A DNA stretch of 64,000 bases, from positions 1 through 64,000 of the forward strand of contig JAGDCV010000083.1 of assembly GCA_017958365.1 (NCBI GenBank). Direction: 5' to 3'. A program made the translations under genes and the position numbers. Under the pieces are notes generated by a model. It was not told where the DNA came from. It did not search any database and was given only the letters and a program-made list of their open reading frames with translations. Shown in pieces: positions 8,459 to 17,519 of this stretch. The stretch comes from Clostridiales bacterium. GTDB taxonomy: Bacteria; Bacillota; Clostridia; Saccharofermentanales; Saccharofermentanaceae. Numbering within the stretch: the first letter of the stretch is position 1; each line of letters opens with the position of its first letter.

Positions 8459-8499
8459 AAAAACCCCCGTATTCCATAGAATGACTATAGAATACAGGG
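8459..8499 (-). terminator. Intrinsic terminator between pheT and the pilin genes, overlapping an SD
   Basis: On the minus strand a 15-bp stem pairs 8485-8499 with 8465-8479 around a five-base loop, followed by one G and TTTTT (8459-8463). Two of the pairs are G-U on the minus strand and would be C-A mismatches on the plus strand, which shows the hairpin acts in RNA of the pheST direction. The G-rich 3' arm is also the only SD-like sequence for the ATG at 8455. Confidence 0.85.
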
Positions 8500-8556
8500 T
8501 TTTGACTTCGATTTTTTCGACAATTGGATACAATTATCGACAAAAAACGACAACCC

Positions 8557-10983
8557 TCATCTTAAATGCGCGTCATAAGTCTTCTCGAGTTTGGACTGTA
8601 TGCTGTCGTACGGAGCCTTAATATCGTCATCTGTGAGCGTTCTGGAGTCATCTCTGAATATGAGCGATACTGCAACCGACTTCTTGTTCTCACCGAGCTT
8701 GTTATCCTCATAGACATCAAAGAATTCAACTTCCTTAAGAAGCTTACCGCCTGATGACTTACATGTTCTTAAGATATCGCCGACTGCAACATCCTTATCA
8801 ACTACGACCGCAACGTCACGGGAGATTCCCGGGAACTTAGGTATCTGCTTATATACCCTCTCAGACTTAGAAGCATCAATGAACGCCTTAGCTTCGATCT
8901 CGAAGAAGCAAGCCTTCTCGGGAGATTCGAATCCTTCGGCAACAGAAGGATGGATGATGCCGATAACACCGCAGGTCTTGTTATTAACAACTACGGAAGC
9001 TGTTCTTCCGGGATGGAAAGAAGGATTATCAGTCAAAGGTTCAAATGCCAACGATCTGATACCCAATACCTTTGCAAGTTCTTCAATGATTCCCCTTACG
9101 TGATAGAAGATCGAAGAACTGTCACTTAATGTGTTGTCGTAGTAGAAACCGCTGAATACCGGTCTTTCCTCAGGAAGCAACGTCGGATCCTCATCAGGGA
9201 TATAGACATAAGCAAGTTCAAATACTTTCGCGGAAAGAACGCCTCTGTTTGAGTTTCTTGCAGCAATTCTTAACATCGAAGGAAGCATGGTCGTACGAAG
9301 CACGGATGAATCATCACCCAGAGGATTAGATATCTTAACCTGCTTTCTCAAACTGCAGTCTTCAGGAACCTTAAGAAGATCAAGGTCTGAAGGGCTCTCG
9401 AACGAATATGTGATAGCCTCATAGAATCCGCAGGAAACGAGAGTGTCACGGATCTTCTCCGTAATGCTCTGCTCACGGGTTCTGCCGCCGAGTGTAGTCT
9501 CCTTACCTGAAAGAAGAGTAGGTTCGATCTTGTTATAACCGAAGAATCTTGCTATCTCTTCAGAGATATCAGCTTCACCTTCAAGGTCAGGACGGAAAGT
9601 AGGAGGTATTATCATCTCCTTATCGCCTTCCTTTACCAACTCGCATCCGAGATCCGTTAATGTATCTCTCATGAACTGCTCGGAAGCTTCGATACCGATG
9701 AAATTGTTTATCCAGTCAGGTCTGAACTCGATATGCTTAACTTCACGCTTGGTAGGATATACATCGATAAAACCCTTGCTTACCTTACCGCAGCCTAACA
9801 ACTCAACAAGTTCACATGCACGGTCCAATGCCCTTAAAGCATTCTCGGGATCCAAACCCTTCTCATATCTGGATGAAGCCTCAGTACGAAGACCGTTCTT
9901 GATAGCAGTCTTTCTAACGCTTACGCCGTTAAATGTCGCAGATTCAAACAATATGCTGTTGGTTGTCTCAAGGACTTCGGAATTCTCACCGCCCATTACA
10001 CCTGCAATGGCACAGACTTTCTCCTCATCTGCGATAACAAGTGTATCACCGTCAAGGATATGCTCGTTACCATCAAGTGTAACGGTCTTCTCGCCTTCTT
10101 TTGCTTTTCGAACAATGATGTGATTGTTCTTAAGGTAGTCGAGGTCAAACGCATGCATGGGCTGACCTAACTCGAGGCATACATAGTTAGTGATATCAAC
10201 GATGTTGTTGATGGATCTCATTCCTGCGGCAACAAGTTTCTCTACCATCCAGTCAGGTGAAGGACCGATCTTAACGTCCTCAACAGTTCTTGCGCAGTAA
10301 CGGTAGCAAAGATCGGGGGCCTCGATGTCTACTTTCGCTACCTCGGAAGTCTCGAGAGACCCCTCCTGCTTAAGTGAAGGAGCCACGGGCTTAAACTTCT
10401 TGCCGAGAGTAACGGCAGCCTCACGTCCAAGACCTTCAATGGAGAAGCAGTCCGGACGGTTGGATGTGATCTCGAAGTCAACGGTAACAAAAGAATCAAC
10501 GTTTAAGAACTCACGCAGGTCAGTACCGAGCGCGGGAGGGTTATCAAGCTTTGAAAGGTCCCAAAGACCATACTCATCAGCACCGGGCTTACCTGCCGCA
10601 ACAGGTCCCAGTTCCTCACCGGAGCAGCACATGCCGAAGCTTTCAACGCCTCTGATCTTACCCTTCTTTATCTCAAACTCGGGAAGAACGGCACCTACAG
10701 CAGCAATGGGACAAAGCATGCCCTCATAAACATTAGGTGCACCGCAGACGATCTGAACGCTATGTCCGATCTCGTCTCTACCAAAGTCAACCTTAAGGAT
10801 ATGAAGGTGATCGGAATCGGGATGATCCTCAACACTTAAGATCTTGCCGGCATATACACCGGAAAGCTTATAGTCGATTACCTCTTCAACCTTGGATCCA
10901 GTAAGTGTCATCTGATCCGCAAGTTCTTTTACGGATACATCTATATCAGTGAAATCTTTTAACCAAATAACAGGTGCTTTCAT
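8557..10983 (-). CDS. pheT: Phenylalanyl-tRNA synthetase beta subunit
   Basis: Large subunit of the (alpha-beta)2 synthetase that charges tRNA-Phe in the cytosol. The 808-residue protein has the expected order: an EMAP/tRNA-binding domain (about 40-155), the B3/4 editing domain, the B5 domain (about 400-475), the catalytic-like core, and a C-terminal ferredoxin-fold anticodon-binding domain (about 715-808, starting KFPGISRDVAVVV). AAGGAGGAG precedes the ATG and the gap to pheS is 13 bases. Length is normal for the family. Confidence 0.96.
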   Translation of the reverse strand: MKAPVIWLKDFTDIDVSVKELADQMTLTGSKVEEVIDYKLSGVYAGKILSVEDHPDSDHLHILKVDFGRDEIGHSVQIVCGAPNVYEGMLCPIAAVGAVLPEFEIKKGKIRGVESFGMCCSGEELGPVAAGKPGADEYGLWDLSKLDNPPALGTDLREFLNVDSFVTVDFEITSNRPDCFSIEGLGREAAVTLGKKFKPVAPSLKQEGSLETSEVAKVDIEAPDLCYRYCARTVEDVKIGPSPDWMVEKLVAAGMRSINNIVDITNYVCLELGQPMHAFDLDYLKNNHIIVRKAKEGEKTVTLDGNEHILDGDTLVIADEEKVCAIAGVMGGENSEVLETTNSILFESATFNGVSVRKTAIKNGLRTEASSRYEKGLDPENALRALDRACELVELLGCGKVSKGFIDVYPTKREVKHIEFRPDWINNFIGIEASEQFMRDTLTDLGCELVKEGDKEMIIPPTFRPDLEGEADISEEIARFFGYNKIEPTLLSGKETTLGGRTREQSITEKIRDTLVSCGFYEAITYSFESPSDLDLLKVPEDCSLRKQVKISNPLGDDSSVLRTTMLPSMLRIAARNSNRGVLSAKVFELAYVYIPDEDPTLLPEERPVFSGFYYDNTLSDSSSIFYHVRGIIEELAKVLGIRSLAFEPLTDNPSFHPGRTASVVVNNKTCGVIGIIHPSVAEGFESPEKACFFEIEAKAFIDASKSERVYKQIPKFPGISRDVAVVVDKDVAVGDILRTCKSSGGKLLKEVEFFDVYEDNKLGENKKSVAVSLIFRDDSRTLTDDDIKAPYDSIQSKLEKTYDAHLR

Positions 10984-10996
10984 TCAAATCTCCTCC

Positions 10997-12043
10997 TTAC
11001 TTGAACTGCTTTAAGAAACGCACATCGTTCTCATAAAGGAGTCTGATGTCATCAATACCGTATCTGCCCATTGCCGTTCTCTCTACGCCGATACCAAAGG
11101 CAAATCCGCTGTAGACGGAAGAATCAATGCCGCAGTTCTCAAGGACCTCGGGATGAACCATGCCTGCACCGAGAACCTCGATCCAGCCCTCGCCCTTACA
11201 GACGTTACAGCCGGAACCTCCGCACTTCCAGCAGGTAAGGTCAACCTCAACTGAGGGCTCCGTGAACGGGAAATGATGAGGACGAAGTCTGATATCCGTC
11301 TTCTCACCGAAGAGCTTCTTTGCAAAAAGCCTTAAGGAACCAACGAGGTCACCCATTGTAACGCCCTTATCAACAACCAGACCTTCGATCTGGTGGAATA
11401 CGGGTGAGTGAGTTGCATCAAGCGTATCCTGTCTGTAAACCTTACCCGGGCATACAACCTTTATCGGAGGCTTTCCGCCGTTCTTCGTAAGTTCTTCCAT
11501 GATACGGATCTGCATACCGGAAGTCTGTGTTCTTAATAGAATGTTATCGTTAATGTAGAAAGTATCCTGAGTATCTCTTGCAGGATGTCCCTTGGGGATC
11601 CTTAACAACTCAAAGTTGTACTTATCGTATTCAACCTCGGGGCCTTCACCTATGCTGTAGCCCAAACCTAAAAAGATATCGCATATCTCATTTATCGCCA
11701 TGTTAAGAGGATGTCTTGCACCGCAGCCTTCATAGTGAGTAGGCAAAGTAACATCGATTACTTCCCTCTTAAGCTTGCGGGCATTCTCCATTGCCTTCAT
11801 CTTGGCCTGGTTCTGAGCGAAGACTTCCTCCATCTTGGCACGCACTTCGTTGACCATCTTACCTGCCTCAGGTCTTTCCTCAGGCTTAAGGCTTCCCATG
11901 TTACGAAGAACGCCGGTAAGCTTACCTTTCTTACCGAAGAACTCTACTCTTAATTTCTCTATATCAGCTGAATTCTGGATCTCTTTGATCTTTTTCTCGA
12001 ATTCTTCACGCGTCTTATTCAAGCTTTCTTTAAGATCGCTCAT
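10997..12043 (-). CDS. pheS: Phenylalanyl-tRNA synthetase alpha subunit
   Basis: Catalytic subunit of PheRS. It shows an N-terminal coiled-coil (about 5-90) and the class II motifs, including [64 protein letters not shown], the CxxC...C cluster before [13 protein letters not shown], and the motif 3 [15 protein letters not shown]. The ATG at 12043 has GAGGAGG seven bases upstream; a TTG two codons earlier would overlap that SD. The mature protein is 348 residues. The leader is only about 50 bases, so the T-box riboswitch common upstream of Firmicutes pheST is absent. Confidence 0.96.
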   Translation of the reverse strand: MSDLKESLNKTREEFEKKIKEIQNSADIEKLRVEFFGKKGKLTGVLRNMGSLKPEERPEAGKMVNEVRAKMEEVFAQNQAKMKAMENARKLKREVIDVTLPTHYEGCGARHPLNMAINEICDIFLGLGYSIGEGPEVEYDKYNFELLRIPKGHPARDTQDTFYINDNILLRTQTSGMQIRIMEELTKNGGKPPIKVVCPGKVYRQDTLDATHSPVFHQIEGLVVDKGVTMGDLVGSLRLFAKKLFGEKTDIRLRPHHFPFTEPSVEVDLTCWKCGGSGCNVCKGEGWIEVLGAGMVHPEVLENCGIDSSVYSGFAFGIGVERTAMGRYGIDDIRLLYENDVRFLKQFK

Positions 12044-12079
12044 AAACAAGCCTCCTCAAAATCTCACATTAACTTACAA

Positions 12080-12108
12080 AATATAGCACAAAGGCCTTAT
12101 AAATTAAA
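12080..12108 (-). promoter_or_regulatory. Candidate pheST promoter (extended -10)
   Basis: The minus strand has TGC-TATATT, an extended -10 at 12080-12085, with a weak TTTAAT 17 bases upstream (12103-12108). The -35 region lies across the stop of the metallo-hydrolase gene. It would give a leader of about 30 bases before pheS. Confidence 0.4.
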
Positions 12109-12702
12109 GAATGGATTATTGAGGAACTCTTTGTTAAGAATACTTGAGGGACCGTGACCGGGATAAATGATGATATCCGAGGATAACTTCTTCAAAACAC
12201 CTATGGATTCCATCATCTTGGCTTCTTCACCGCCTTTAAGGTCAGTTCTTCCGATGGAACCTGCAAAGAGCATGTCTCCCGTAAACATCAGCTTTTGCTC
12301 CCCCTGCTCGAAAAGATAGCATACGCTGCCCTTCGAGTGCCCGGGAGTATGGATTACGCTAAATCCGTCAAGCTTTAAAGTCTCCACCGCAAGAGGACGC
12401 GTTTTGTACTCGCATCTTTCAAAGAAATCATGGGAACTGTTATATGAAGGGTCTTCAAAGCATATAAAGTCATCCGAGGAACAATAAATCTTAGCTTCAG
12501 GAAACCTCTGGGCCCATTGATCTACGGCATAAATATGGTCAAAATGCCCGTGAGTAATGAGAATATAGTCTATCTTTCCGGGTAAATCATCTTCAATAAC
12601 ATGGGGCGAGACGGAAGGATCTATCAAAAAACACCCCGAATCTGCACTTAAAAAGTACATATTCGAGGATAAAGGTCCGTAAGGATAGGTCTTTACGATC
12701 AT
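12097..12702 (-). CDS. Metallo-beta-lactamase fold hydrolase (glyoxalase II-like)
   Basis: A 201-residue soluble protein with the metal-binding motif THGHFDH at about residues 50-56, a further His in HTPGHSKGSVCY, the Asp of TGDMLF, and the C-terminal YPGHG. This is the full set for a two-metal MBL hydrolase of the YqgX/glyoxalase II-like group. The substrate cannot be assigned from sequence. The ATG shares a base with the stop of the methylglyoxal-synthase-like gene upstream (TGATG), so the two are coupled. A thioester or detoxification role linked to methylglyoxal is an inference from context only. Confidence 0.8.
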   Translation of the reverse strand: MIVKTYPYGPLSSNMYFLSADSGCFLIDPSVSPHVIEDDLPGKIDYILITHGHFDHIYAVDQWAQRFPEAKIYCSSDDFICFEDPSYNSSHDFFERCEYKTRPLAVETLKLDGFSVIHTPGHSKGSVCYLFEQGEQKLMFTGDMLFAGSIGRTDLKGGEEAKMMESIGVLKKLSSDIIIYPGHGPSSILNKEFLNNPFFNL

Positions 12703-13106
12703 CAGGAAACCTTAGTCTCTTTAAGCCAGTTCCTGTAATCAAGATCTCCCCTGTCAACAGCAAGGACTAAGATCTCAGCCGTAGCAAGGTTTGTAGCATA
12801 CGGAATATTATTCATGTCACAAGTCTTCAAAAGATCCGAAGGAACCTCGGAATCCTCTGAAGCGGCGTCGCGCAGATAAATAACACAATCGATCTCATCA
12901 AACTCGGCTCTTGCAGCAAGCTGCTCAATGCCGCCAAGATAATCGACATTAAGACCGGACACATCAATATCCACAGCCTGCTTAAGATACTTGGCCGTGC
13001 TGTATACCGATATCAATTGATGCTTTGTAAGTAAAGTTTTGTAAGCGATACAGAAATTAACAAGAAGCTCTGTTTTACGGTTGTCAGCCATCAGAACTAT
13101 CTTCAT
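12702..13106 (-). CDS. Methylglyoxal synthase-like protein, divergent
   Basis: A 134-residue protein that aligns along its whole length with the MgsA/MGS-like fold: MKIVLMADNRK at the start, LGGIEQLAA in the middle, DCVIYLRD before the loop, and NNIPYATNLATAEIL near the end. Known MgsA converts dihydroxyacetone phosphate to methylglyoxal. Here the phosphate-binding TGTTG is replaced by YSTAKY (about 35-40), and the SGPxGGD segment by DYLGGIE (about 55-61). The initial His-Asp is ADN. An Asp remains in YLRDA. I therefore call it MGS-like without claiming the enzyme activity. SD is GGAGG; its own promoter lies at 13138-13166. Confidence 0.65.
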   Translation of the reverse strand: MKIVLMADNRKTELLVNFCIAYKTLLTKHQLISVYSTAKYLKQAVDIDVSGLNVDYLGGIEQLAARAEFDEIDCVIYLRDAASEDSEVPSDLLKTCDMNNIPYATNLATAEILVLAVDRGDLDYRNWLKETKVS

Positions 13107-13137
13107 AAGTAAATTTCCTCCATTAAAAACTATTACT

Positions 13138-13166
13138 ATTGTACAAAAACAGGCTTAAAAATTCAA
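13138..13166 (-). promoter_or_regulatory. Promoter of the MGS-like/metallo-hydrolase pair
   Basis: TTGAAT (13161-13166), 17 bases, TACAAT (13138-13143) on the minus strand, followed about 30 bases later by GGAGG and the start of the MGS-like gene. It lies in the 99-base gap after mrdA; no convincing terminator for mrdA is visible there. Confidence 0.6.
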
Positions 13167-13205
13167 TGATTTATTGTTAAAAACAATCAAAAAGGCTTAT
13201 AACGA

Positions 13206-15497
13206 TTATCCTTCTTCGACCGGAAGTTCAGCGAGCAAAGCATCCAGATCATTACCTGTAATGGGGATGCTCTCGAACATCTCATCAGCCATTGAAGGTG
13301 CAACGTTAAAGTATTCGGACAGAAGTGTCTGCGCGATAACGGCAGTTGATGATCCCCACTCACCTCTCTCTACAACGAGAGCGATCGCAATCTGCGGGTT
13401 CTCGGCAGGAGCGTAGCATACAAACAAACCGTTACTGTACTCTTTTCGAATCTCCTCATAACCTGTCTCAGCCGTACCGGTCTTACAAACCACGTCTATC
13501 GGGAAGTTGGCGAAGATATTACTTGCGGTACCGTCCCACATTGAAGTACCGGTTACAACGCATCTCATAGACTGGCGGACAGCCTCAATGTTCGGTTCAC
13601 TGATGTTAAGAGGCATGGACTGCGTCTGACCTTCATAAAGAACGGTACCGTCAGAAGCTGTAACATTATCTATTACATAAGGTGTAACCAGCTGATTTGT
13701 TGCTATGCCTGCCGTATATCTGCAAAGCTGCATGATGGTAAAGCAGTTATCGAACTGTCCGATGGCAGACTGTGCCGTATCAGCCGGGAACCATGTACGG
13801 TCATACTCATTCTCGTGAAGCAATATCTTTGTCTCACGGCTCGCCCTGATGCCTCTGATCTCACCGGGAAGATCGATTCCGGTATATTCGCCAAGACCCA
13901 ATCTCTCACCCATTGCATCAATGTTATCGATTCCGGTATCAACGCCCAATCTCATGAAGTAGATATTACAGGATGTTGCCATTGCAGAATTAAGGTCAAG
14001 CGGTCCGTGTCCCGTCGTCGGGAACTCGAGACAGCGGAAAGGCCAGCCGCCGATATCAATAGGAGAATCACAGGGATACCACGTGGAACCCGGAGAGATG
14101 ACTCCGTTCTCTAATGCGGCAAGCGCAGTACACATCTTAAAAGTGGATCCCGGAGCATACTGTGACATGATGGCTCTGTTCCAAAGAGGCATGTCTTCAG
14201 CAGTAATATCCTCATACTCGCCGATACCAAGATAGTATTGCAACTGCTCCTCAGCCTGTGCATCACCATACATCGACAAAACAAAGTCATTAGGGTCAAA
14301 GTTAGGATACGAACCCATTGCAAGAACGGCACCCGTATTAACATCCATGACGACAAACGCTCCGGCGTTAGCCGTCTTATAACCTGATTGCTCAATGATC
14401 TCCGCTCTCATCGCATCTTCGATATATGTCTTCAAAGCTTCGATGCCTACACGTTGAAGATCAGTGTCTATCGTTAACTGGACCGTAGCTCCGCTTTGGG
14501 CCGGCATTCCGTAGTCTGACGGGAAAAATACACCTTCAGGACCTTCTTCAGTCCAAATGTTGTATGTAGATATTCCGGAACTGCCGTGAAGATATCTTTC
14601 CATCTGGGATTCGACGCCTGACTGACCTACAAGGTCATCATTCGAATAACCGTACTGGGACAGCGTTACAAGCGACTCCTGGGATACTCTTCCGACATAA
14701 CCTACAACATGACTCGACAACTGTGCCGCAGGAGTATAAGTCCTTCGGTATGTCTTGCCCGTTATGATTCCCATATAGTGGTAGTTTTGCTCAGTAAGCA
14801 AAGTAACGAGTTCATCAGGCACATCGGTAGCAATCTCAACCGGAGTACCATTATAGAATGCCCAGTAATCCTTAAAAATCTGGAATCTGATCCTTATGAT
14901 CCTGTATGCTTCTTCCTCAGAATAACTGTTATCGATGTTAAAAAGCATTCTTAAGTAAAGATAGAAAACCTGGGGATCAGTCTTAACGTAATCATCAGAA
15001 TAAGTAACGATAATGCCCTCAGTATAGTCTTCAAGATCGAACAGGTTATGGTCCGTCTGCCAAAGCCTTATCTCCTCTTCATCTTTAAGAAATCTGAAAG
15101 GTTCAATGGCAAAATAGTCATCAAGATCAGACTCGGTAATGCAGTTATACTGATCAAACAGATAACTTAACTCAAGACACATGGCGTTAAGATCATAATC
15201 CGACATGTAAGCATATGCGATCATTACGGTATTTACTTCACGCGAAGATGCAAGAACAATCCCGTTGGCATCAATGATGTCACCTCTGGGAGCCGCTACA
15301 ACATACTGCCTCGATACGCCTTCCGAAGAAGCTGATATCGTTCTCTGGTATCCGGAAAACTGCAAGGAGGCTGTCATAAAAAGGATTACGGATCCGAAGA
15401 CGCAGAAAACCAGACCTAATATAAAGAATCTGTTTCTGAACAGTTCAATGACAGAAGAGAAGAACGACTCTTGTTTATGATTTACATTATCAGCCAA
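13206..15497 (-). CDS. mrdA: Penicillin-binding protein 2, elongation transpeptidase
   Basis: Class B PBP that cross-links peptidoglycan during cell elongation. The 763-residue protein has a cytoplasmic start, a transmembrane helix at about 22-43, the dimerisation/pedestal region beginning at RGDIIDANG (71-79), then the transpeptidase domain with STFK at 451-454, SCN at 509-511 and KTGT at 672-675. The three active-site motifs are all intact. Its start overlaps mreD by 16 bases, and gene order mreC-mreD-mrdA is the classical elongation cluster. The extra length relative to many PBP2 proteins lies in the acidic N-terminal half (about 100-250). Confidence 0.93.
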   Translation of the reverse strand: MADNVNHKQESFFSSVIELFRNRFFILGLVFCVFGSVILFMTASLQFSGYQRTISASSEGVSRQYVVAAPRGDIIDANGIVLASSREVNTVMIAYAYMSDYDLNAMCLELSYLFDQYNCITESDLDDYFAIEPFRFLKDEEEIRLWQTDHNLFDLEDYTEGIIVTYSDDYVKTDPQVFYLYLRMLFNIDNSYSEEEAYRIIRIRFQIFKDYWAFYNGTPVEIATDVPDELVTLLTEQNYHYMGIITGKTYRRTYTPAAQLSSHVVGYVGRVSQESLVTLSQYGYSNDDLVGQSGVESQMERYLHGSSGISTYNIWTEEGPEGVFFPSDYGMPAQSGATVQLTIDTDLQRVGIEALKTYIEDAMRAEIIEQSGYKTANAGAFVVMDVNTGAVLAMGSYPNFDPNDFVLSMYGDAQAEEQLQYYLGIGEYEDITAEDMPLWNRAIMSQYAPGSTFKMCTALAALENGVISPGSTWYPCDSPIDIGGWPFRCLEFPTTGHGPLDLNSAMATSCNIYFMRLGVDTGIDNIDAMGERLGLGEYTGIDLPGEIRGIRASRETKILLHENEYDRTWFPADTAQSAIGQFDNCFTIMQLCRYTAGIATNQLVTPYVIDNVTASDGTVLYEGQTQSMPLNISEPNIEAVRQSMRCVVTGTSMWDGTASNIFANFPIDVVCKTGTAETGYEEIRKEYSNGLFVCYAPAENPQIAIALVVERGEWGSSTAVIAQTLLSEYFNVAPSMADEMFESIPITGNDLDALLAELPVEEG

Positions 15498-16096
15498 GAA
15501 TTATCTCCCTTCCCCTTCTCATCGATCAATACGGGATTAACTCCGCCCTTGTACGGTCCCATAAATTTTAACATTAAATACAAAGGTACAGAAGCAAACA
15601 GATTAAGTGCCGTCTGCGGAAGAATCGACCTTATCAGAGCCTGAGACATATCCATGTTATAAGTCACATCAGAAAGGACACTGGTCCAGATATAAATGAC
15701 AAAGTGTCCCACAAACTTATAAAGCAACGTGATAACGACAACAGATACAAAGGCAAGAAGGAAATTACGCTCTATCCTCTTTGTAAAGAAAGAAGAACCC
15801 AGTGCAGCAACGGCTATCATTACAAACAGACCTATGCCGACTGAAGAGATGACACTACCGTCAAGACTTCTTATCGAAGGCGCCGAGAAATAATCTCTGA
15901 TCAATCCGACGAGAGCACCAACGACAATGCCGTCATAGAATCCGAACATGTAAGCACACAAAACAACCATGACAAACATCAGATCAGGATAAAGACCGTA
16001 TATGGAAACAACGCCGGGAAATGTAACCTGAAATGTAGTTATCAGCAGGATATAAACTGCATAAACGGCAATCTTACGTATCAGCTGCGGCCGTCT
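15482..16096 (-). CDS. mreD: Rod shape-determining protein MreD
   Basis: Integral membrane member of the elongasome, with about five to six hydrophobic segments (for example IAVYAVYILLITTF, LMFVMVVLCAYMFGF and IGLFVMIAVAALGSSFF). Sequence conservation in this family is low, and the call rests on topology and position between mreC and mrdA. I prefer the ATG at 16096 (MRRPQLIRK, 204 residues) because GGAG lies seven bases upstream. A start at 16126 adds ten residues without an SD. Either way the gene overlaps the mreC end, consistent with co-translation. Confidence 0.85.
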   Translation of the reverse strand, partial: RRPQLIRKIAVYAVYILLITTFQVTFPGVVSIYGLYPDLMFVMVVLCAYMFGFYDGIVVGALVGLIRDYFSAPSIRSLDGSVISSVGIGLFVMIAVAALGSSFFTKRIERNFLLAFVSVVVITLLYKFVGHFVIYIWTSVLSDVTYNMDMSQALIRSILPQTALNLFASVPLYLMLKFMGPYKGGVNPVLIDEKGKGDNSWLIM

Positions 16097-16976
16097 CATT
16101 TGGATCTCCAGGCTCTGTAAACTCATCTGTCATCTCGTCCATTGGAACGAGAATAAATATGTCATTAAGATCTCCGATATCTGAGTAAGGACGTAAAGTT
16201 GCAGTGATATTAAGTTCATTGGATGTATCAACGGTTTCAATGACTCCGATCGGTATTCCCTGAGGGAAAAGTCCGCCGTCACCGGATGTAACTATCTCAT
16301 CACCCGGAGAAGGAACGACATCGGGATTGATACCGGTAACAAGACACAGACCATCTCGCTTGAGTGATGCATCTCCTCTGATTATGAAAGTTGCACCATT
16401 AACGGCATTTACCTTACCGCTGATACTGAAACCTTCATGAAGCAAAGGCAGGATATTGGAATCATACTCATTTACTTCAATAACCCTGCCGATGATATTC
16501 ATTCTAACGTCAACAACCGCGAGAGACTGACCGGGCTCAAGAGTGATACCGTCACTGTAACCGACACCGGCTCTAATAACGGCAAACCATTCATCGGATT
16601 CTCTCGAGAGGATCGTAGCACCGAAGACATCGTAGTTACTTAAGGTCTCTCTTATATGGAAGGCTTCCTGAAGCTCCTCATACCTGATGGCAGCTTCTTC
16701 TCGCATGTTAAGCTGATACTGAAGCTCCGCTATCTCGGCACGAAGCTCCTCATTCTGCTTACGGATAGCCATGCCGTCAGTTAACGCAACCCAAAAGTCC
16801 GATAACGAATTACCGGTTGATTTTACTACATTCTGAACCGGGTTAACTATGCCGCCGACAGGCTTTAAGATATTGTTAAGAGGACTGCCCGGGAAAGAAC
16901 CGAGTATGATAACAGCCAGTATTATCAACAGAGAAACGGCCGTTATAAACCATTTGTTGGTCAGCAGCCTCTTCAT
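16074..16976 (-). CDS. mreC: Rod shape-determining protein MreC
   Basis: A 300-residue bitopic protein that scaffolds the elongation machinery outside the membrane. It has a transmembrane helix at about 9-29, a coiled-coil at about 70-105 (KQNEELRAEIAELQYQL), and the double beta-barrel periplasm-side domain with the conserved DGVxxxSxDVVPSPGDxIVTSG-like region near 220-240. It is followed by an acidic Pro/Glu/Thr tail. It starts 3 bases after the stop of the SEC-C gene. mreB, the usual upstream partner, is not here. Confidence 0.9.
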   Translation of the reverse strand: MKRLLTNKWFITAVSLLIILAVIILGSFPGSPLNNILKPVGGIVNPVQNVVKSTGNSLSDFWVALTDGMAIRKQNEELRAEIAELQYQLNMREEAAIRYEELQEAFHIRETLSNYDVFGATILSRESDEWFAVIRAGVGYSDGITLEPGQSLAVVDVRMNIIGRVIEVNEYDSNILPLLHEGFSISGKVNAVNGATFIIRGDASLKRDGLCLVTGINPDVVPSPGDEIVTSGDGGLFPQGIPIGVIETVDTSNELNITATLRPYSDIGDLNDIFILVPMDEMTDEFTEPGDPNETAAADT

Positions 16977-16979
16977 TTA

Positions 16980-17501
16980 TCAGCTTACTTTTTTACCGCA
17001 GCAATTCTTATACTTCTTGCCGGAACCGCAAGGACAAGGCTCATTTCTGCCGACCTTTGTTGAGTGAGCGATGTTTGCATCCCTGTACTCACGTGTGATC
17101 TCGGCGATCTTATCGTCATCGAGGACCTTCTTCCATGAAGGAAGCTTGAAAAGCCATGTAGCCTTGGCATCTCTCATGTTATAGAAGAGCTTCTCATAAT
17201 CGATATCGAGCTTGATATCAGAATCATCATCAACATTCTCAACATCAAGTTCATTCTTCAAGGAAGACTTGATACCATCCAAGAATCCGACGAAGATATC
17301 CATTGTTCCCTTATTAAAACCAAGCTTAACTGCAAGCTCTGAAGCCTTACCAGAAGTAAGTTCGGCATTATCGGGATAAGAAGAGAGGATCTTATCATAA
17401 GCATCCTTCTCCATCGCATAGTAAGCATTAATATACTGTGTATAGGAAGTCTGGTCCTTTACTGTCTCGGAATTCTCGATCCACTGTTCATAGTATGTCA
17501 T
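16980..17501 (-). CDS. SEC-C zinc-motif protein, unknown function
   Basis: A 173-residue soluble protein. Residues 1-145 are acidic, probably helical, and not recognised. The last 25 residues are a SEC-C zinc-binding motif, [18 protein letters not shown], nearly identical to the SecA C-terminal tail at 2396-2470. In SecA this motif binds zinc and contacts SecB or ribosomes. Stand-alone SEC-C proteins of Firmicutes are mostly uncharacterised. It immediately precedes mreC in the place mreB would be expected. The position suggests co-expression with the elongasome, but that alone does not define its job. Confidence 0.75.
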   Translation of the reverse strand: MTYYEQWIENSETVKDQTSYTQYINAYYAMEKDAYDKILSSYPDNAELTSGKASELAVKLGFNKGTMDIFVGFLDGIKSSLKNELDVENVDDDSDIKLDIDYEKLFYNMRDAKATWLFKLPSWKKVLDDDKIAEITREYRDANIAHSTKVGRNEPCPCGSGKKYKNCCGKKVS

Positions 17502-17519
17502 GTAATTATCTCCTTATTA

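Noticed and set aside
12044-12096. Expected T-box riboswitch before pheST
   Set aside because: The gap is only about 50 bases, far too short for a T-box leader, and no AGGGUGGNACCRCG-like antiterminator is present.
13144-13205. Possible terminator ATTGTT-TTT-AACAAT after mrdA
   Set aside because: The six-pair stem is A/T-rich and the T-run starts five bases later. It is too weak to call; the region mainly carries the next promoter.
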